A stretch of DNA of 64,000 bases from Paracoccaceae bacterium (GTDB lineage Bacteria; Pseudomonadota; Alphaproteobacteria; Rhodobacterales; Rhodobacteraceae): NCBI GenBank assembly GCA_902602765.1, contig CACKSH010000010.1:1-64000 (forward strand). The letters are read 5' to 3'. Within the stretch, counting starts at the first letter, position 1; each line of letters begins with the position of its first letter. Below, piece by piece: positions 1 through 8,570 of this stretch. The notes beneath the pieces are model-generated. The model was not told the origin of the DNA. It saw nothing but the letters and a program-made list of their open reading frames with translations, and did not search any database. The position numbers and the translations under genes are program-made.

Positions 1-268
1 GTTCCTCATCATTCTTTCCAAAGTAATTTCCAGTTTTCCCGTTCAGATAGTCAAGTATAGCGCCTGACTGTGATATTTTTTTATCGCCGGATACCAGAAC
101 CGGAACTTCAGCCATTATGTTAATTTCATTTCTATAAGCTTCTGATCGAGCTTCACCTCGAAAAAAGTCGATCAAAATCTGTTTCCAGCTGGCGTTTGAA
201 AAATGTAGGGCAAGAGCAACCTTATAGGAGTGTCCGCTTTCTCCAAATGAATATAGTTGGAAATTCAT
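1..268 (-). CDS. Glutathione S-transferase family protein (N-terminal part, runs off the window)
   Basis: The first 89 codons are present, read leftward from an ATG at 268. The translation begins MNFQLYSFGESGHSYKVALA and has the thioredoxin-fold N-terminal domain of GSTs, with the conserved turn around EVPVL (cis-proline) followed by SQSGAILDYL, the glutathione gamma-glutamyl binding segment. The C-terminal helical domain lies outside the window. It sits 12 bases downstream of the acyl-CoA dehydrogenase on the same strand, so the two are probably co-transcribed. GSTs are often found in beta-oxidation gene clusters of Rhodobacteraceae. The substrate cannot be inferred from this part. Confidence 0.85.
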   Translation of the reverse strand, partial: MNFQLYSFGESGHSYKVALALHFSNASWKQILIDFFRGEARSEAYRNEINIMAEVPVLVSGDKKISQSGAILDYLNGKTGNYFGKNDEE

Positions 269-280
269 AATTAATCCTAC

Positions 281-2062
281 TTAAAAGTTACTTGCACTCA
301 ATTTCATAACTGCGCTTGATCCTGCTCTGATGCGTGCAAGGTGTAATCTTGTAAACGGTAACTGTCTTTCCATAAAATATTGCCCAGTTGAAATCTTGCT
401 TTGATGGAAATCATCATGATCAGAACTTAAATTTATAGCCGCATGTGATGCCTGGGCTATTTTACACCACATAAGTCCAAGACATACATAACCAAACAGG
501 TGCATGAAGTCATACGATCCAGCAAGTGCCTCGTTTGGATTCTTTATTCCTTTGTCCATGAAATAAAGAACAGCGCCTTCCAAATCATCTGTGGCAGATT
601 TCATTGGCTCTAAAAATATTTTGTCAAACTCGTCTGATTTGTTTTGATTTTCTGATAAATAAGTCTTTAAAATTGTTAAAAAAGCTATCATATTTCTACC
701 TTGGTTCTGTGGTAGTTTTCTTCCGACCAAGTCCAAAGCTTGAATACCATTTGCGCCTTCATAAATCATTGCGATCCGTGCGTCTCGTGCAAATTGAGAC
801 ATTCCCCATTCTTCAATATACCCATGTCCGCCATATATTTGTTGGGCCTGGATTGTCATATCAAAACCCTTATCCGTTAAAAACCCTTTAATAACAGGTG
901 TTAAAAGTCCAATTAGCCCCTCGGCTTCGCTGTCTGTGTTTCGGTTGGCTTTGTCTATAATGCTTGCACCCCAAAGAATTAATGCTCGGCTTCCTTCTGA
1001 AAAACATTTTTGATCCATCAAATTCCTTCGAACATCAGGATGAACAATTATTGGATCCGCTAACTCATCAGGATTCTGAACTCCTGTAATATCTCTTCCT
1101 TGCAATCGATCTTTTGCGTATGCTAGCGCGTTCTGATAAGCTAATTCAGCTTGAGAGAGACCTTGCAAACCGACCCCTAGTCTTGCTTCGTTCATCATTG
1201 TGAACATTGCTCTCATACCTTTATGTTCCTCACCAACCAAGTACCCGGTTGCCTCATCATAATTCATGACGCACGTTGCATTTCCGTGGATACCCATTTT
1301 TTGCTCGATTTTACCGACTGATACTTGGTTGCGCTCTCCTAAAGAGCCATCTTCGTTAACCAAAAATTTGGGAACAATGAAAAGTGATATGCCTTTTACG
1401 CCATCAGGGCCGTTTGGAATTTTTGCCAAAACCAAATGTATAATATTTTCGGCTAGATCGTGGTCCCCTGCCGATATGAAAATTTTTTGCCCACTTATTT
1501 GGAATGTTCCATCAGGTTTTCTACTTGCCTTAGTCCTCATCATACCTAGGTCTGTGCCACAATGAGGTTCAGTCAGGTTCATTGTCCCTGTCCACGTACA
1601 ATTTACCAGATTCGGTAAATACTTTTCTTTTTGTTCTTCACTGCCATGAGAGTAAATCGCAGAATATGCACCATGTGTTAATCCGTGATACATTCCAAGT
1701 GCCATGTTTGCACTAGCAAACATCTCACCAACTGCAATGCTAATCAGATAGGGAAGGCCCTGGCCCCCAAATTTTATGTCACAATCAATACCAGTCCATC
1801 CACCGTCCTTTAGTTGATCGAAGGCTTCTTTGAAGCCGGGTGGAGTGTACACTATTCCATTTTCAAAACTGCAACCGTGTTTGTCTCCAATGGCATTCAA
1901 CGGCGCAAGGACCTCTGACGAAATTTTTGATGCTTCCTCTAGAATGGCATTCAAATATTCGTTATCTAATTCACCATATCCCGGGATGTCACTGTCGTGA
2001 ATTTTTAAAACGTTTTGTAATATAAATTTGATATCTTTTACTGGTGCGGAGTAAATTGGCAT
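281..2062 (-). CDS. Acyl-CoA dehydrogenase with C-terminal extension (DmdC/FadE5-like)
   Basis: This 593-residue flavoprotein would oxidise an acyl-CoA to the 2-enoyl-CoA. The standard dehydrogenase fold covers about residues 35-450, with the FAD/substrate motif [16 protein letters not shown] near 158-173 and the catalytic-base motif YEGANGIQ with Glu435. An additional C-terminal acyl-CoA dehydrogenase-like domain follows, making it about 200 residues longer than short-chain enzymes. This long subfamily includes the methylthiopropionyl-CoA dehydrogenase DmdC of DMSP demethylation and several fatty-acid enzymes. Sequence alone does not separate these, so no symbol is given. MerR regulators lie just upstream and a GST just downstream, as in Roseobacter beta-oxidation loci. 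Confidence 0.9.
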   Translation of the reverse strand: MPIYSAPVKDIKFILQNVLKIHDSDIPGYGELDNEYLNAILEEASKISSEVLAPLNAIGDKHGCSFENGIVYTPPGFKEAFDQLKDGGWTGIDCDIKFGGQGLPYLISIAVGEMFASANMALGMYHGLTHGAYSAIYSHGSEEQKEKYLPNLVNCTWTGTMNLTEPHCGTDLGMMRTKASRKPDGTFQISGQKIFISAGDHDLAENIIHLVLAKIPNGPDGVKGISLFIVPKFLVNEDGSLGERNQVSVGKIEQKMGIHGNATCVMNYDEATGYLVGEEHKGMRAMFTMMNEARLGVGLQGLSQAELAYQNALAYAKDRLQGRDITGVQNPDELADPIIVHPDVRRNLMDQKCFSEGSRALILWGASIIDKANRNTDSEAEGLIGLLTPVIKGFLTDKGFDMTIQAQQIYGGHGYIEEWGMSQFARDARIAMIYEGANGIQALDLVGRKLPQNQGRNMIAFLTILKTYLSENQNKSDEFDKIFLEPMKSATDDLEGAVLYFMDKGIKNPNEALAGSYDFMHLFGYVCLGLMWCKIAQASHAAINLSSDHDDFHQSKISTGQYFMERQLPFTRLHLARIRAGSSAVMKLSASNF

Positions 2063-2080
2063 TATTTAAGTCCCATTTTA

Positions 2081-2479
2081 TTATTCGGCTGGTTCAGAAG
2101 ATAAATTAGCTTGCTTTAGGAGTTCTCTTCCGAGGTGCAATTGTTCTTTTAACTCTTCAATAGTTTCGCCGAGTTCATAGTGCTGTAATTCTAATTGTTT
2201 TAATCTTTCTTTTGCTAACTCATACGTTCTGGCTAACTGCGTCTGTTGTTGGTCGCCCATGTCATAAAGTTCAAGTAGTTGTCTTATTTCTTCTAGAGAG
2301 AAACCGAACCTTTTCCCTTTGACAATTAATTTCAAACGTGCCCGATCGCGTTTTGTAAAAAGTCGTTTTTGACCCTCTCTTAAAGGGAAAAGAAGCTCTT
2401 TCGCTTCGTAAAACCGTAAAGTCCTTGCGGTAACGTCAAATTCTTCGCTCATTTCACGGATAGTTAAAGAATTACTCAT
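2081..2479 (-). CDS. MerR-family regulator, LiuR/acyl-CoA-degradation type
   Basis: This 132-residue protein has an N-terminal winged helix (TIREMSEEFDVTARTLRFYE, residues 5-24) and a second helix-turn region ending LEEIRQLLELYD. It is followed by a helical dimerisation segment rich in Leu/Gln/Glu. There is no C-terminal metal-binding cysteine cluster, so it is unlikely to be a metal sensor. Such short MerR proteins usually control branched-chain amino acid or fatty-acid degradation genes (LiuR type). It is immediately upstream of the acyl-CoA dehydrogenase with an 18-base gap, and downstream of a paralogous MerR gene, so it probably regulates this operon. Confidence 0.85.
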   Translation of the reverse strand: MSNSLTIREMSEEFDVTARTLRFYEAKELLFPLREGQKRLFTKRDRARLKLIVKGKRFGFSLEEIRQLLELYDMGDQQQTQLARTYELAKERLKQLELQHYELGETIEELKEQLHLGRELLKQANLSSEPAE

Positions 2480-2518
2480 CTTACAACCTTTTTTGAGTAG
2501 TTTAACTAATAAACTTAT

Positions 2519-2553
2519 AAAGTTAACGTTTACGTAAACAAACGTTACGTCAA
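2519..2553. promoter_or_regulatory. Candidate MerR (LiuR-like) operator
   Basis: The 75-base gap between the two MerR genes contains a perfect 12-base palindrome, GTTTACGTAAAC, at 2528-2539. It is followed by a second, imperfect ACGTTACGT copy at 2542-2550. Repeats with TTTACG/CGTAAA half-sites resemble operators reported for LiuR-type regulators. The location just upstream of the second MerR gene and the dehydrogenase suggests autoregulation; that role is inferred. Confidence 0.5.
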
Positions 2554-2554
2554 C

Positions 2555-2926
2555 TTAAGTTTCTAAGGACTTCTTAGTTGATTTCCTGAGCCCTTCTAGC
2601 TCTTTAATAGTTTCTGCTAATTGTTTTTGTTGTTCAAAGAGTTCAATCAGTTTACGATCCGCCATATCAATAAAAACGTTCATTTGGGCGTTTGTACCTT
2701 CTTTATCGTAAATTAAGAGCCACTGCCTTAGTTCTTCTAATTGAAATCCAAATTTTCTACCACGCAAAATTAACGTCATTCTAGCGCATTCGCGTGCACC
2801 ATAAAAGCGCGAACGGCCGATCCTTTCCGGACTTAATAGTTCAATATATTCGTAATACCGCAAAGTACGCGGTGTCACTTCGAATTTTGCGCACATTTCC
2901 TTGAAAGAAAGTTTACTTTCACTCAT
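2555..2926 (-). CDS. MerR-family regulator, second tandem copy
   Basis: This 123-residue protein is a paralogue of the neighbouring MerR gene: LSFKEMCAKFEVTPRTLRYY forms the winged-helix start, and FGFQLEELRQWLLIYD the second DNA-binding part, followed by a helical dimerisation region. No cysteine sensor loop is present. The pair differ most in the effector/dimer helix, which suggests different partners or ligands. It is first in the leftward gene string MerR-MerR-acyl-CoA dehydrogenase-GST. The ATG at 2926 fits the family start. Confidence 0.85.
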   Translation of the reverse strand: MSESKLSFKEMCAKFEVTPRTLRYYEYIELLSPERIGRSRFYGARECARMTLILRGRKFGFQLEELRQWLLIYDKEGTNAQMNVFIDMADRKLIELFEQQKQLAETIKELEGLRKSTKKSLET

Positions 2927-3082
2927 ACAGCCCCCAAAGTCTTGCGCTGAGTGTAGTGCTGTCCTACTAATCCATCAAGGTTGATAAGAATAAAATTATT
3001 GCGTCTTAGTGTGCGATTTTAAACTATTAATGTGAATAGCCCGCCGACGGGTTGACTGACTGGCTAGCTAAAAGGACCATAT

Positions 3083-4396
3083 TTGTATTCTTCCAAAGTC
3101 ATAAGCCATCGCCGTGTAATGTCCATAGCATTTCCTATAGTGCTTTCTAATATTTCGATACCAATTTTAGGTGCTATTGATACCGGTGTTATTGGGCAGC
3201 TTGGAAGTCCAATCGCAATTGGTGCGGTTGGAATCGGCGCGATAATTCTCAGTGCGGTTTATTGGTTATTTGGTTTTTTAAGAATGGGCACTACAGGTTT
3301 TGCAGCTCAAGCCTTAGGTAGGGATGATACCCTCGAAGTGGTGGCCTTGCTTGTTAGAGGTCTCTTAATTGGTTTAGCGTGTGGTTCTTTTGTTATTTTA
3401 ATCCACCCAATATTATTTTGGTTATCTTTTTTTATCTCTCCCAGTTCCAATGAAGTTGAGATGCTTGCGTTGGATTACATGAGTATCCGCATATTTTCTG
3501 CACCGGCTATAATTTCTACCTATGCAATTATGGGATGGTTAATCGCGCTCGAGAAGACCAAATATGTACTGATTTTACAACTGGCAATGAATGGTTTGAA
3601 TGCGGCTCTAGATTTCTGGTTTGTTTTAGGTTTTGGTTGGGGAGTAGAAGGCGTTGCATGGGCTACGTTTATAGCAGAGTGGTTTGCCTTTTTCATGGGT
3701 TTGGCGATTTGTTTTGCAGTATCGCGAAAGTTCCCAAAAATAATTTGGCCTTTAATTTTTTCTAAGACAAAAATTATTGCTATTTTGGTAGTTAATAGAG
3801 ATATTTTTTTACGGTCTCTCATGTTGGAAATAATTTTTGTATCTTTCTTAATGACTTCCGGTAAATTTGGTGATGTTGAATTAGCAGCAACTCAGATACT
3901 ACTGCAATTTTTGCATATTTCTGCCTATGGGATGGATGGATTTGCTTTTGCTGCAGAAGTTTTAGTGGGGCAGGCTGTTGGTAAATCAAACCGCTTTATG
4001 TTGCGAGATGCTGTGATTAAGTCGGGACTATGGACTTTCATAATAGCTATTTTTTTAGCACTCGTTTACGCTCTATTTGGATCAGTATTTATCAAATTAA
4101 TGACAACTTCAGATGAGGTTATATTGGCTTCTGAAGCCTTTTTAATATTTATTGTTCTTGGTCCCATCGTTGGGGCGCTACCTTTCTTAATGGATGGAAT
4201 ATTTGTTGGCGCTACAAGGTCAATTGATATGCGCAATATGATGTTTTTATCGCTAATAATTTATGTTGTGTCTGCTTATTTATTGATTGATTTGTATGGA
4301 TTTTACGGTTTATGGGTAGCGCTTTTAGTTTCATATGCGGCTAGGGGTATATCGCTACTTACAAGATATCCAAAACTTGAAAAATCAATCAGTTAA
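3083..4396 (+). CDS. MATE-family multidrug/Na+ antiporter (DinF/NorM-like)
   Basis: This 437-residue membrane protein has about twelve hydrophobic segments. The N-terminal repeat starts IAFPIVLSNISIPILGAIDT, typical of MATE exporters of the DinF branch, which couple drug efflux to a Na+ or H+ gradient in the inner membrane. The TTG start at 3083 is preferred because AAAGGA at 3071-3076 is correctly placed; the next in-frame ATG is at 3119, just before helix 1, and is a weaker choice. The 3' end overlaps the convergent ArsC-like gene by 8 bases. The substrate is unknown. Confidence 0.88.
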   Translation: MYSSKVISHRRVMSIAFPIVLSNISIPILGAIDTGVIGQLGSPIAIGAVGIGAIILSAVYWLFGFLRMGTTGFAAQALGRDDTLEVVALLVRGLLIGLACGSFVILIHPILFWLSFFISPSSNEVEMLALDYMSIRIFSAPAIISTYAIMGWLIALEKTKYVLILQLAMNGLNAALDFWFVLGFGWGVEGVAWATFIAEWFAFFMGLAICFAVSRKFPKIIWPLIFSKTKIIAILVVNRDIFLRSLMLEIIFVSFLMTSGKFGDVELAATQILLQFLHISAYGMDGFAFAAEVLVGQAVGKSNRFMLRDAVIKSGLWTFIIAIFLALVYALFGSVFIKLMTTSDEVILASEAFLIFIVLGPIVGALPFLMDGIFVGATRSIDMRNMMFLSLIIYVVSAYLLIDLYGFYGLWVALLVSYAARGISLLTRYPKLEKSIS

Positions 4397-4739
4397 ACAA
4401 TTCTAAAACACGCTCAGGGGGACGCCCGATGATCGCTCTTTCACCAGATATGACTAGAGGCCGCTCAATCAGAATTGGATTTTGTATCATTGCCTGGATA
4501 AGTACTTCATCTTTACTGCTGCGGCTCAATCCTAAGGTGCGAAATATTTTTTCGTTTGTGCGGACCAGTTCTATAGTAGGTATCGACAATTTTTTGACTA
4601 TCGACATCAAATCTTCATAGTTAGTAATTTCATTTAAGTAGAAAAATACCCTTGCATCAATTGACCAATCATTAAGTAACCTTAGAGCAGTCCTTGATTT
4701 TGCACATCTTGGGTTATGCCAGATCGTATTCAAAGCCAT
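4389..4739 (-). CDS. ArsC-family (glutaredoxin-type) reductase
   Basis: This 116-residue thioredoxin-fold protein has IWHNPRCAKSRTAL at the N terminus, with Cys12 in the ArsC position, and the C-terminal signature GRPPERVLELF. Family members reduce arsenate with glutathione/glutaredoxin, and other family members (Spx/YffB) have different roles. There are no arsenic genes nearby, so the true role may be a general thiol reductase. It overlaps the start of pyrD by 10 bases and is likely co-transcribed with it. The tail overlaps the convergent MATE gene. Confidence 0.85.
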   Translation of the reverse strand: MALNTIWHNPRCAKSRTALRLLNDWSIDARVFFYLNEITNYEDLMSIVKKLSIPTIELVRTNEKIFRTLGLSRSSKDEVLIQAMIQNPILIERPLVISGERAIIGRPPERVLELFN

Positions 4740-5788
4740 TTATCTACGCCAGTTCCGACTGCCTCTTCCACATTTTTAAAACCATTTTTCCTCAAAGAAA
4801 TATGTAAATCTCTTAAAATTTTGTTAGTAACAGAAAATCCTGAATAAATTAAGGCAGAGTATATTTGTACTAGAGACGCCCCTGCTTGGATCTTTTGAAA
4901 TACTTGTTCACCCGTAAATATGCCCCCGACACCAATTAATGGTATTTTACCTTCTGTAATAGAATAAAGCTGCGCAAGCACACGCGTTGACATTTCAAAT
5001 ATTGGCGCCCCCGAAAGACCGCCTTTTTCATGCTGATAACTACTTTTTAGATTATTGCGACTGATTGTCGTATTCGTTGCAATAATTCCATCAATTCTTG
5101 TATCTTTTGCTACCAAAGCAATGTTTTTTAATTCATCCTGTTCAAGGTCTGGTGCTATTTTTAAAAGGACTGGTACTTTGGTTTTTAAACTATCCTGACT
5201 AGCTATTACTACATTTAACAATTTACGTAATTCTTTACCTGACTGGAGCTCTCGTAAATTCTCTGTATTTGGCGATGAAACGTTAACAGTGGCAAAATCG
5301 ATGAATTCACTACATGTTTTAAACACAGTAGCAAAATCACTGATGCGATCAGCACTATTTTTATTAGCGCCTAGGTTTAAGCCAACTATCCCGTTTGAGG
5401 GCCGCCGAGACAGTCTTTTGGCGACCTCATGCATACCATCATTATTAAATCCAAATCGATTTATAATGGCGCTATCTTCTTTTAGCCTAAATAGGCGTGG
5501 TTTAGGATTTCCGATTTGAGCAAATGGGGTAACAGCGCCTACTTCGATAAAACCAAAACCAAACTCCATTAATGGTTTAATAGCTTCAGCATTTTTATCG
5601 AAACCCGCAGCTAAACCCAGTGGATTTTTGAATTTTAACCCCAAGACACTAAGCTCTAGACTTTTTGCCTGAAAACCTTGAGTTTTGGGTATAAGGCCAA
5701 ATTTGAGAGCTCTCATAGCTGTGTTGTGAGCTTTTTCGGGATCAAGGTTTGATAATAATCGAAGGGCAACTTTTTCAGATAAGTTCAT
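4730..5788 (-). CDS. pyrD: Dihydroorotate dehydrogenase (quinone), class 2
   Basis: This enzyme oxidises dihydroorotate to orotate in pyrimidine synthesis and passes electrons to ubiquinone at the inner membrane. The 352 residues start with the class-2 N-terminal amphipathic region. They then show the FMN barrel motif GLAAGFDKNAEA, the active-site serine segment VNVSSPNTENLRELQ and the FMN-phosphate motif GVGGIFTGEQ. Length and serine base agree with class 2 rather than class 1. It overlaps the DUF952 gene by 14 bases and the ArsC-like gene by 10, indicating a three-gene operon. Confidence 0.96.
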   Translation of the reverse strand: MNLSEKVALRLLSNLDPEKAHNTAMRALKFGLIPKTQGFQAKSLELSVLGLKFKNPLGLAAGFDKNAEAIKPLMEFGFGFIEVGAVTPFAQIGNPKPRLFRLKEDSAIINRFGFNNDGMHEVAKRLSRRPSNGIVGLNLGANKNSADRISDFATVFKTCSEFIDFATVNVSSPNTENLRELQSGKELRKLLNVVIASQDSLKTKVPVLLKIAPDLEQDELKNIALVAKDTRIDGIIATNTTISRNNLKSSYQHEKGGLSGAPIFEMSTRVLAQLYSITEGKIPLIGVGGIFTGEQVFQKIQAGASLVQIYSALIYSGFSVTNKILRDLHISLRKNGFKNVEEAVGTGVDKWL

Positions 5789-6122
5789 TTATATCCTCAG
5801 GTAATGGATAATCTCCATTTTTCCGTTTTACATGGCGATGCCACTCTATGTCCGTTATGAGCAGTTCTCTGTATAAATGTGGAAAGTCTTGCCCCCCACG
5901 AGAGAGTTCCCATTTTAGGTCTGTTGACAATTTGTCTGTTTTACAGGCAGCTAAAACTACGTCCGTATAATCCGAAAAATGCTTCGCAATCGTTTCTTTG
6001 ACCTGATTTGCAGTTGAGAAATGTATATACCCATCGGAGATATCAACAGGGGCTCCCTTGGTACGCCCATCATTTGTAAAATCTTTCCATTGGCTTGGTA
6101 AAAAAATTTTATATATCAACAT
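5775..6122 (-). CDS. DUF952 domain protein
   Basis: This 115-residue protein matches the DUF952 family in overall pattern: an N-terminal MLIYKI strand, GYIHFSTANQV (conserved HFS), WELSRGGQDFPHLYR, and the C-terminal LP-E motif. The fold is probably related to ADP-ribosyl transferase-like proteins, but no activity is established. It is usually linked to pyrD in Rhodobacteraceae, and here overlaps the pyrD start. It is likely the first gene of the leftward operon. Confidence 0.85.
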   Translation of the reverse strand: MLIYKIFLPSQWKDFTNDGRTKGAPVDISDGYIHFSTANQVKETIAKHFSDYTDVVLAACKTDKLSTDLKWELSRGGQDFPHLYRELLITDIEWHRHVKRKNGDYPLPEDINELI

Positions 6123-6278
6123 AAATCTTGTGATGCCTAAATATCATTATATGGTCAAGGCTCATCAGGGGCAACGAGCAAAAAGTTAGGCTATCTTTTG
6201 TTTAACTTGTGTTTTTACCTCGTTTATGCTGAGTCTAAGTAATTGAAATAGAAGACCGTTATCAAATCGACTAAGGAC

Positions 6279-7046
6279 ATGAATATGTCAGCGAAAATTG
6301 CATTTTTAGCTTCTGATATGGACAGTGCGCAGAATGCATTGCATGAACTGACAGAATTATATGGACAATGTGATCTCAAAACGGCGGATTACATTGTCGC
6401 CTTGGGTGGTGATGGGTTCATGTTGCAAACTTTACATCTTTGTCAAAATTTTCGGGCCGCAGTATATGGAATGAATCGTGGAACAATTGGTTTTATGATG
6501 AATGCGTATGAAACAGAGGCCTTGCCATCCCGGCTTGCTAATGCAGAGGAGCAAATAATTAATCCTTTGATAATGAAGGCTACACTTGTTGATGGAAAAG
6601 TTGAAACAGCGCTAGCGATAAACGAAGTTTCTCTTTTACGAGCTGGCCCGCAAGCTGCAAAGCTGAAAATATGGGTTGATGACAGACAGCGTATGGGCGA
6701 GTTAGTGTGTGACGGTGTTTTAGTTGCCACTCCAGCAGGATCAACCGCCTATAATTATTCAGCTCATGGACCCATACTACCCATAGGTGCTGATGTACTC
6801 GCGATGACCGCTTTAAACGCATACCGGCCGCGCCGATGGCGTGGAGCCTTGTTGCCTAAAACTGCTGTTGTTCGGATAGATGTAATTGACAATGATAAAA
6901 GGCCAGTAATGGCGGATGCAGACAGTATATCTTTTAAAAATGTCAAAAAAGTTGAAATAAGCTCGGACATCACTGTCCAGCATAGAATTCTATTTAACCA
7001 AGGCCACGGACTTGATGAAAGATTAATTCAAGAACAATTTGTTTAA
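6279..7046 (+). CDS. nadK: NAD kinase
   Basis: This enzyme phosphorylates NAD to NADP with ATP. The 255-residue protein has the family signature ALGGDGFML at residues 41-49 and NEVSLLR in the second motif, followed by GVLVATPAGSTAYNYSAHGPI, the NAD-binding loop. The length is the short form typical of alphaproteobacteria. Two ATGs (6279 and 6285) are possible starts. The gene stands alone on the forward strand; its stop codon overlaps the stop of the convergent amidase by 4 bases. Confidence 0.95.
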   Translation: MNMSAKIAFLASDMDSAQNALHELTELYGQCDLKTADYIVALGGDGFMLQTLHLCQNFRAAVYGMNRGTIGFMMNAYETEALPSRLANAEEQIINPLIMKATLVDGKVETALAINEVSLLRAGPQAAKLKIWVDDRQRMGELVCDGVLVATPAGSTAYNYSAHGPILPIGADVLAMTALNAYRPRRWRGALLPKTAVVRIDVIDNDKRPVMADADSISFKNVKKVEISSDITVQHRILFNQGHGLDERLIQEQFV

Positions 7047-8485
7047 TTCAGCCAACCCAGTTGCTTCCATAGTTTACCGCAAAAAGTACCACAGTGTTCC
7101 TCAATGGTTATTAATGCCGCCACAACCATATCTTCGCGCCACCTCTGCCCAATGACTTGAATTCCAATTGGTACAGCCCCTGCGCTTGTATTTGCAAGAT
7201 GTGTTGGCACAATTCCAGCCGGATGCCCAATAAAATTCATAGAATATGACCAGAGTGCTGCGCCCAATACTTCAGTTACGCCTGCTTTACCCTCAGCATC
7301 TCGATCTGGATAGAAGAAACTGGTTGGCATCAGATTTGAAATAATTAGAGGATATTCTTCCATAAAAAGTGCCCATTCTCGAGCATAACGAGTTCTTTCA
7401 GCCATTGCTGTTAAAAGTTTTTTCCCATCGTAAGGTTCGAACTGACGGAAATATTCATCAAAAATCATTTGTATCTTTTCTGAACCACTTTTTCTTATAT
7501 CTTCCCCCAATAGAGCTTGTACTTCTCCTAACAGTGCACTGTAGCCTGTTTTTGCAGTTTCCTCTAAAAGTGGTGGCGTTACTTCTTTCACATCGAACCC
7601 AACATTACTCAAAGTATCAGCGGCAATTTTCAAACCCTTTGTGATTTCTGGATTTGTTTTGAAGCCTGGTGTTTCAAAGCAAAGAGCTACCTTTCGAGAG
7701 TTTTTTGATAATTGAGAAGTATCCCACGGCATAGGGACATGAAATGGGTCTCTAAGGTCGGCTTGTATTATTTCTGGCATTGCTAACTGAAGATCACTTG
7801 CACTTCTTGTAATTAATCCTTGCACTGACATTGATTGAGCAAGAATACCACGCTCACTAGTTTGACTTGAGTTCCAGGCAGGAACTCTTCCTAAGCCCGG
7901 TTTAAGTGTTACCGCACCAGTTGCTACAGATGGAAAGCGAAGTGAACCTCCGATGTCGTTACCATGAGCCAATGCACACATTCCAGCCATTACCGCAGAA
8001 CTAGCACCGCCAGAAGAACCGCCCGGGGACAAATGCTTGCCCCACGGATTGTTTGTTCGTCCATATAAGGGATTTTCTGTATCGGCTCTGAAGGAAAACT
8101 CGGGAGTATTGGTTCTGCCGACAAATATTGCCCCAGCCTTCATGAGATGATCAACGATTGGCGCATTACTATCAGCTATTAAATTTTTGAGTGCGGTTAC
8201 ACCGTTGCTTGTTGCGTACCCTTTCTGATCGACATTTATTTTAATTGTGACCGGAACACCAAATAGTCTACCTTTTGGCTCTCCTGCTATTGTGGCCCGG
8301 TCAAGGATCTCAGCACGTTTGGTAGCCTCGTCGGACATATCATCGACAATAGCATTGAGTTCAGGATTAACTTTTTTAATATGCTCAAGATATGCTGATA
8401 TTACTTCTGTTGCACTTAACTCGTTATTTTTTGTTTTTTGTATAAGCTCAGTGGCAGAAAGAGCCCAAATAGGTTTGTTCGACAT
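7043..8485 (-). CDS. Amidase-signature family amidohydrolase
   Basis: This 480-residue protein has the complete Ser-cisSer-Lys triad of the amidase signature family: Lys82 in VPVTIKINVD, Ser157 in GGSSGGASS and Ser181 in GNDIGGSLR. Such enzymes hydrolyse amides or act as GatA subunits. There is no gatB or gatC next to it, and the C-terminal half (HPAGIVPTHLAN, GIQVIGQRW) looks like a free-standing amidase. The natural substrate is not predictable. It is leftward and downstream of the prpE remnant, but transcriptional linkage is unclear. Confidence 0.9.
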   Translation of the reverse strand: MSNKPIWALSATELIQKTKNNELSATEVISAYLEHIKKVNPELNAIVDDMSDEATKRAEILDRATIAGEPKGRLFGVPVTIKINVDQKGYATSNGVTALKNLIADSNAPIVDHLMKAGAIFVGRTNTPEFSFRADTENPLYGRTNNPWGKHLSPGGSSGGASSAVMAGMCALAHGNDIGGSLRFPSVATGAVTLKPGLGRVPAWNSSQTSERGILAQSMSVQGLITRSASDLQLAMPEIIQADLRDPFHVPMPWDTSQLSKNSRKVALCFETPGFKTNPEITKGLKIAADTLSNVGFDVKEVTPPLLEETAKTGYSALLGEVQALLGEDIRKSGSEKIQMIFDEYFRQFEPYDGKKLLTAMAERTRYAREWALFMEEYPLIISNLMPTSFFYPDRDAEGKAGVTEVLGAALWSYSMNFIGHPAGIVPTHLANTSAGAVPIGIQVIGQRWREDMVVAALITIEEHCGTFCGKLWKQLGWLN

Positions 8486-8570
8486 GTTCTACACCATGAT
8501 TTGGGTAAAGCGTAAACAATCCATTTGGAAGATCAAATAGATTTTGCTTTCAACGTTTATTCATTGGACA

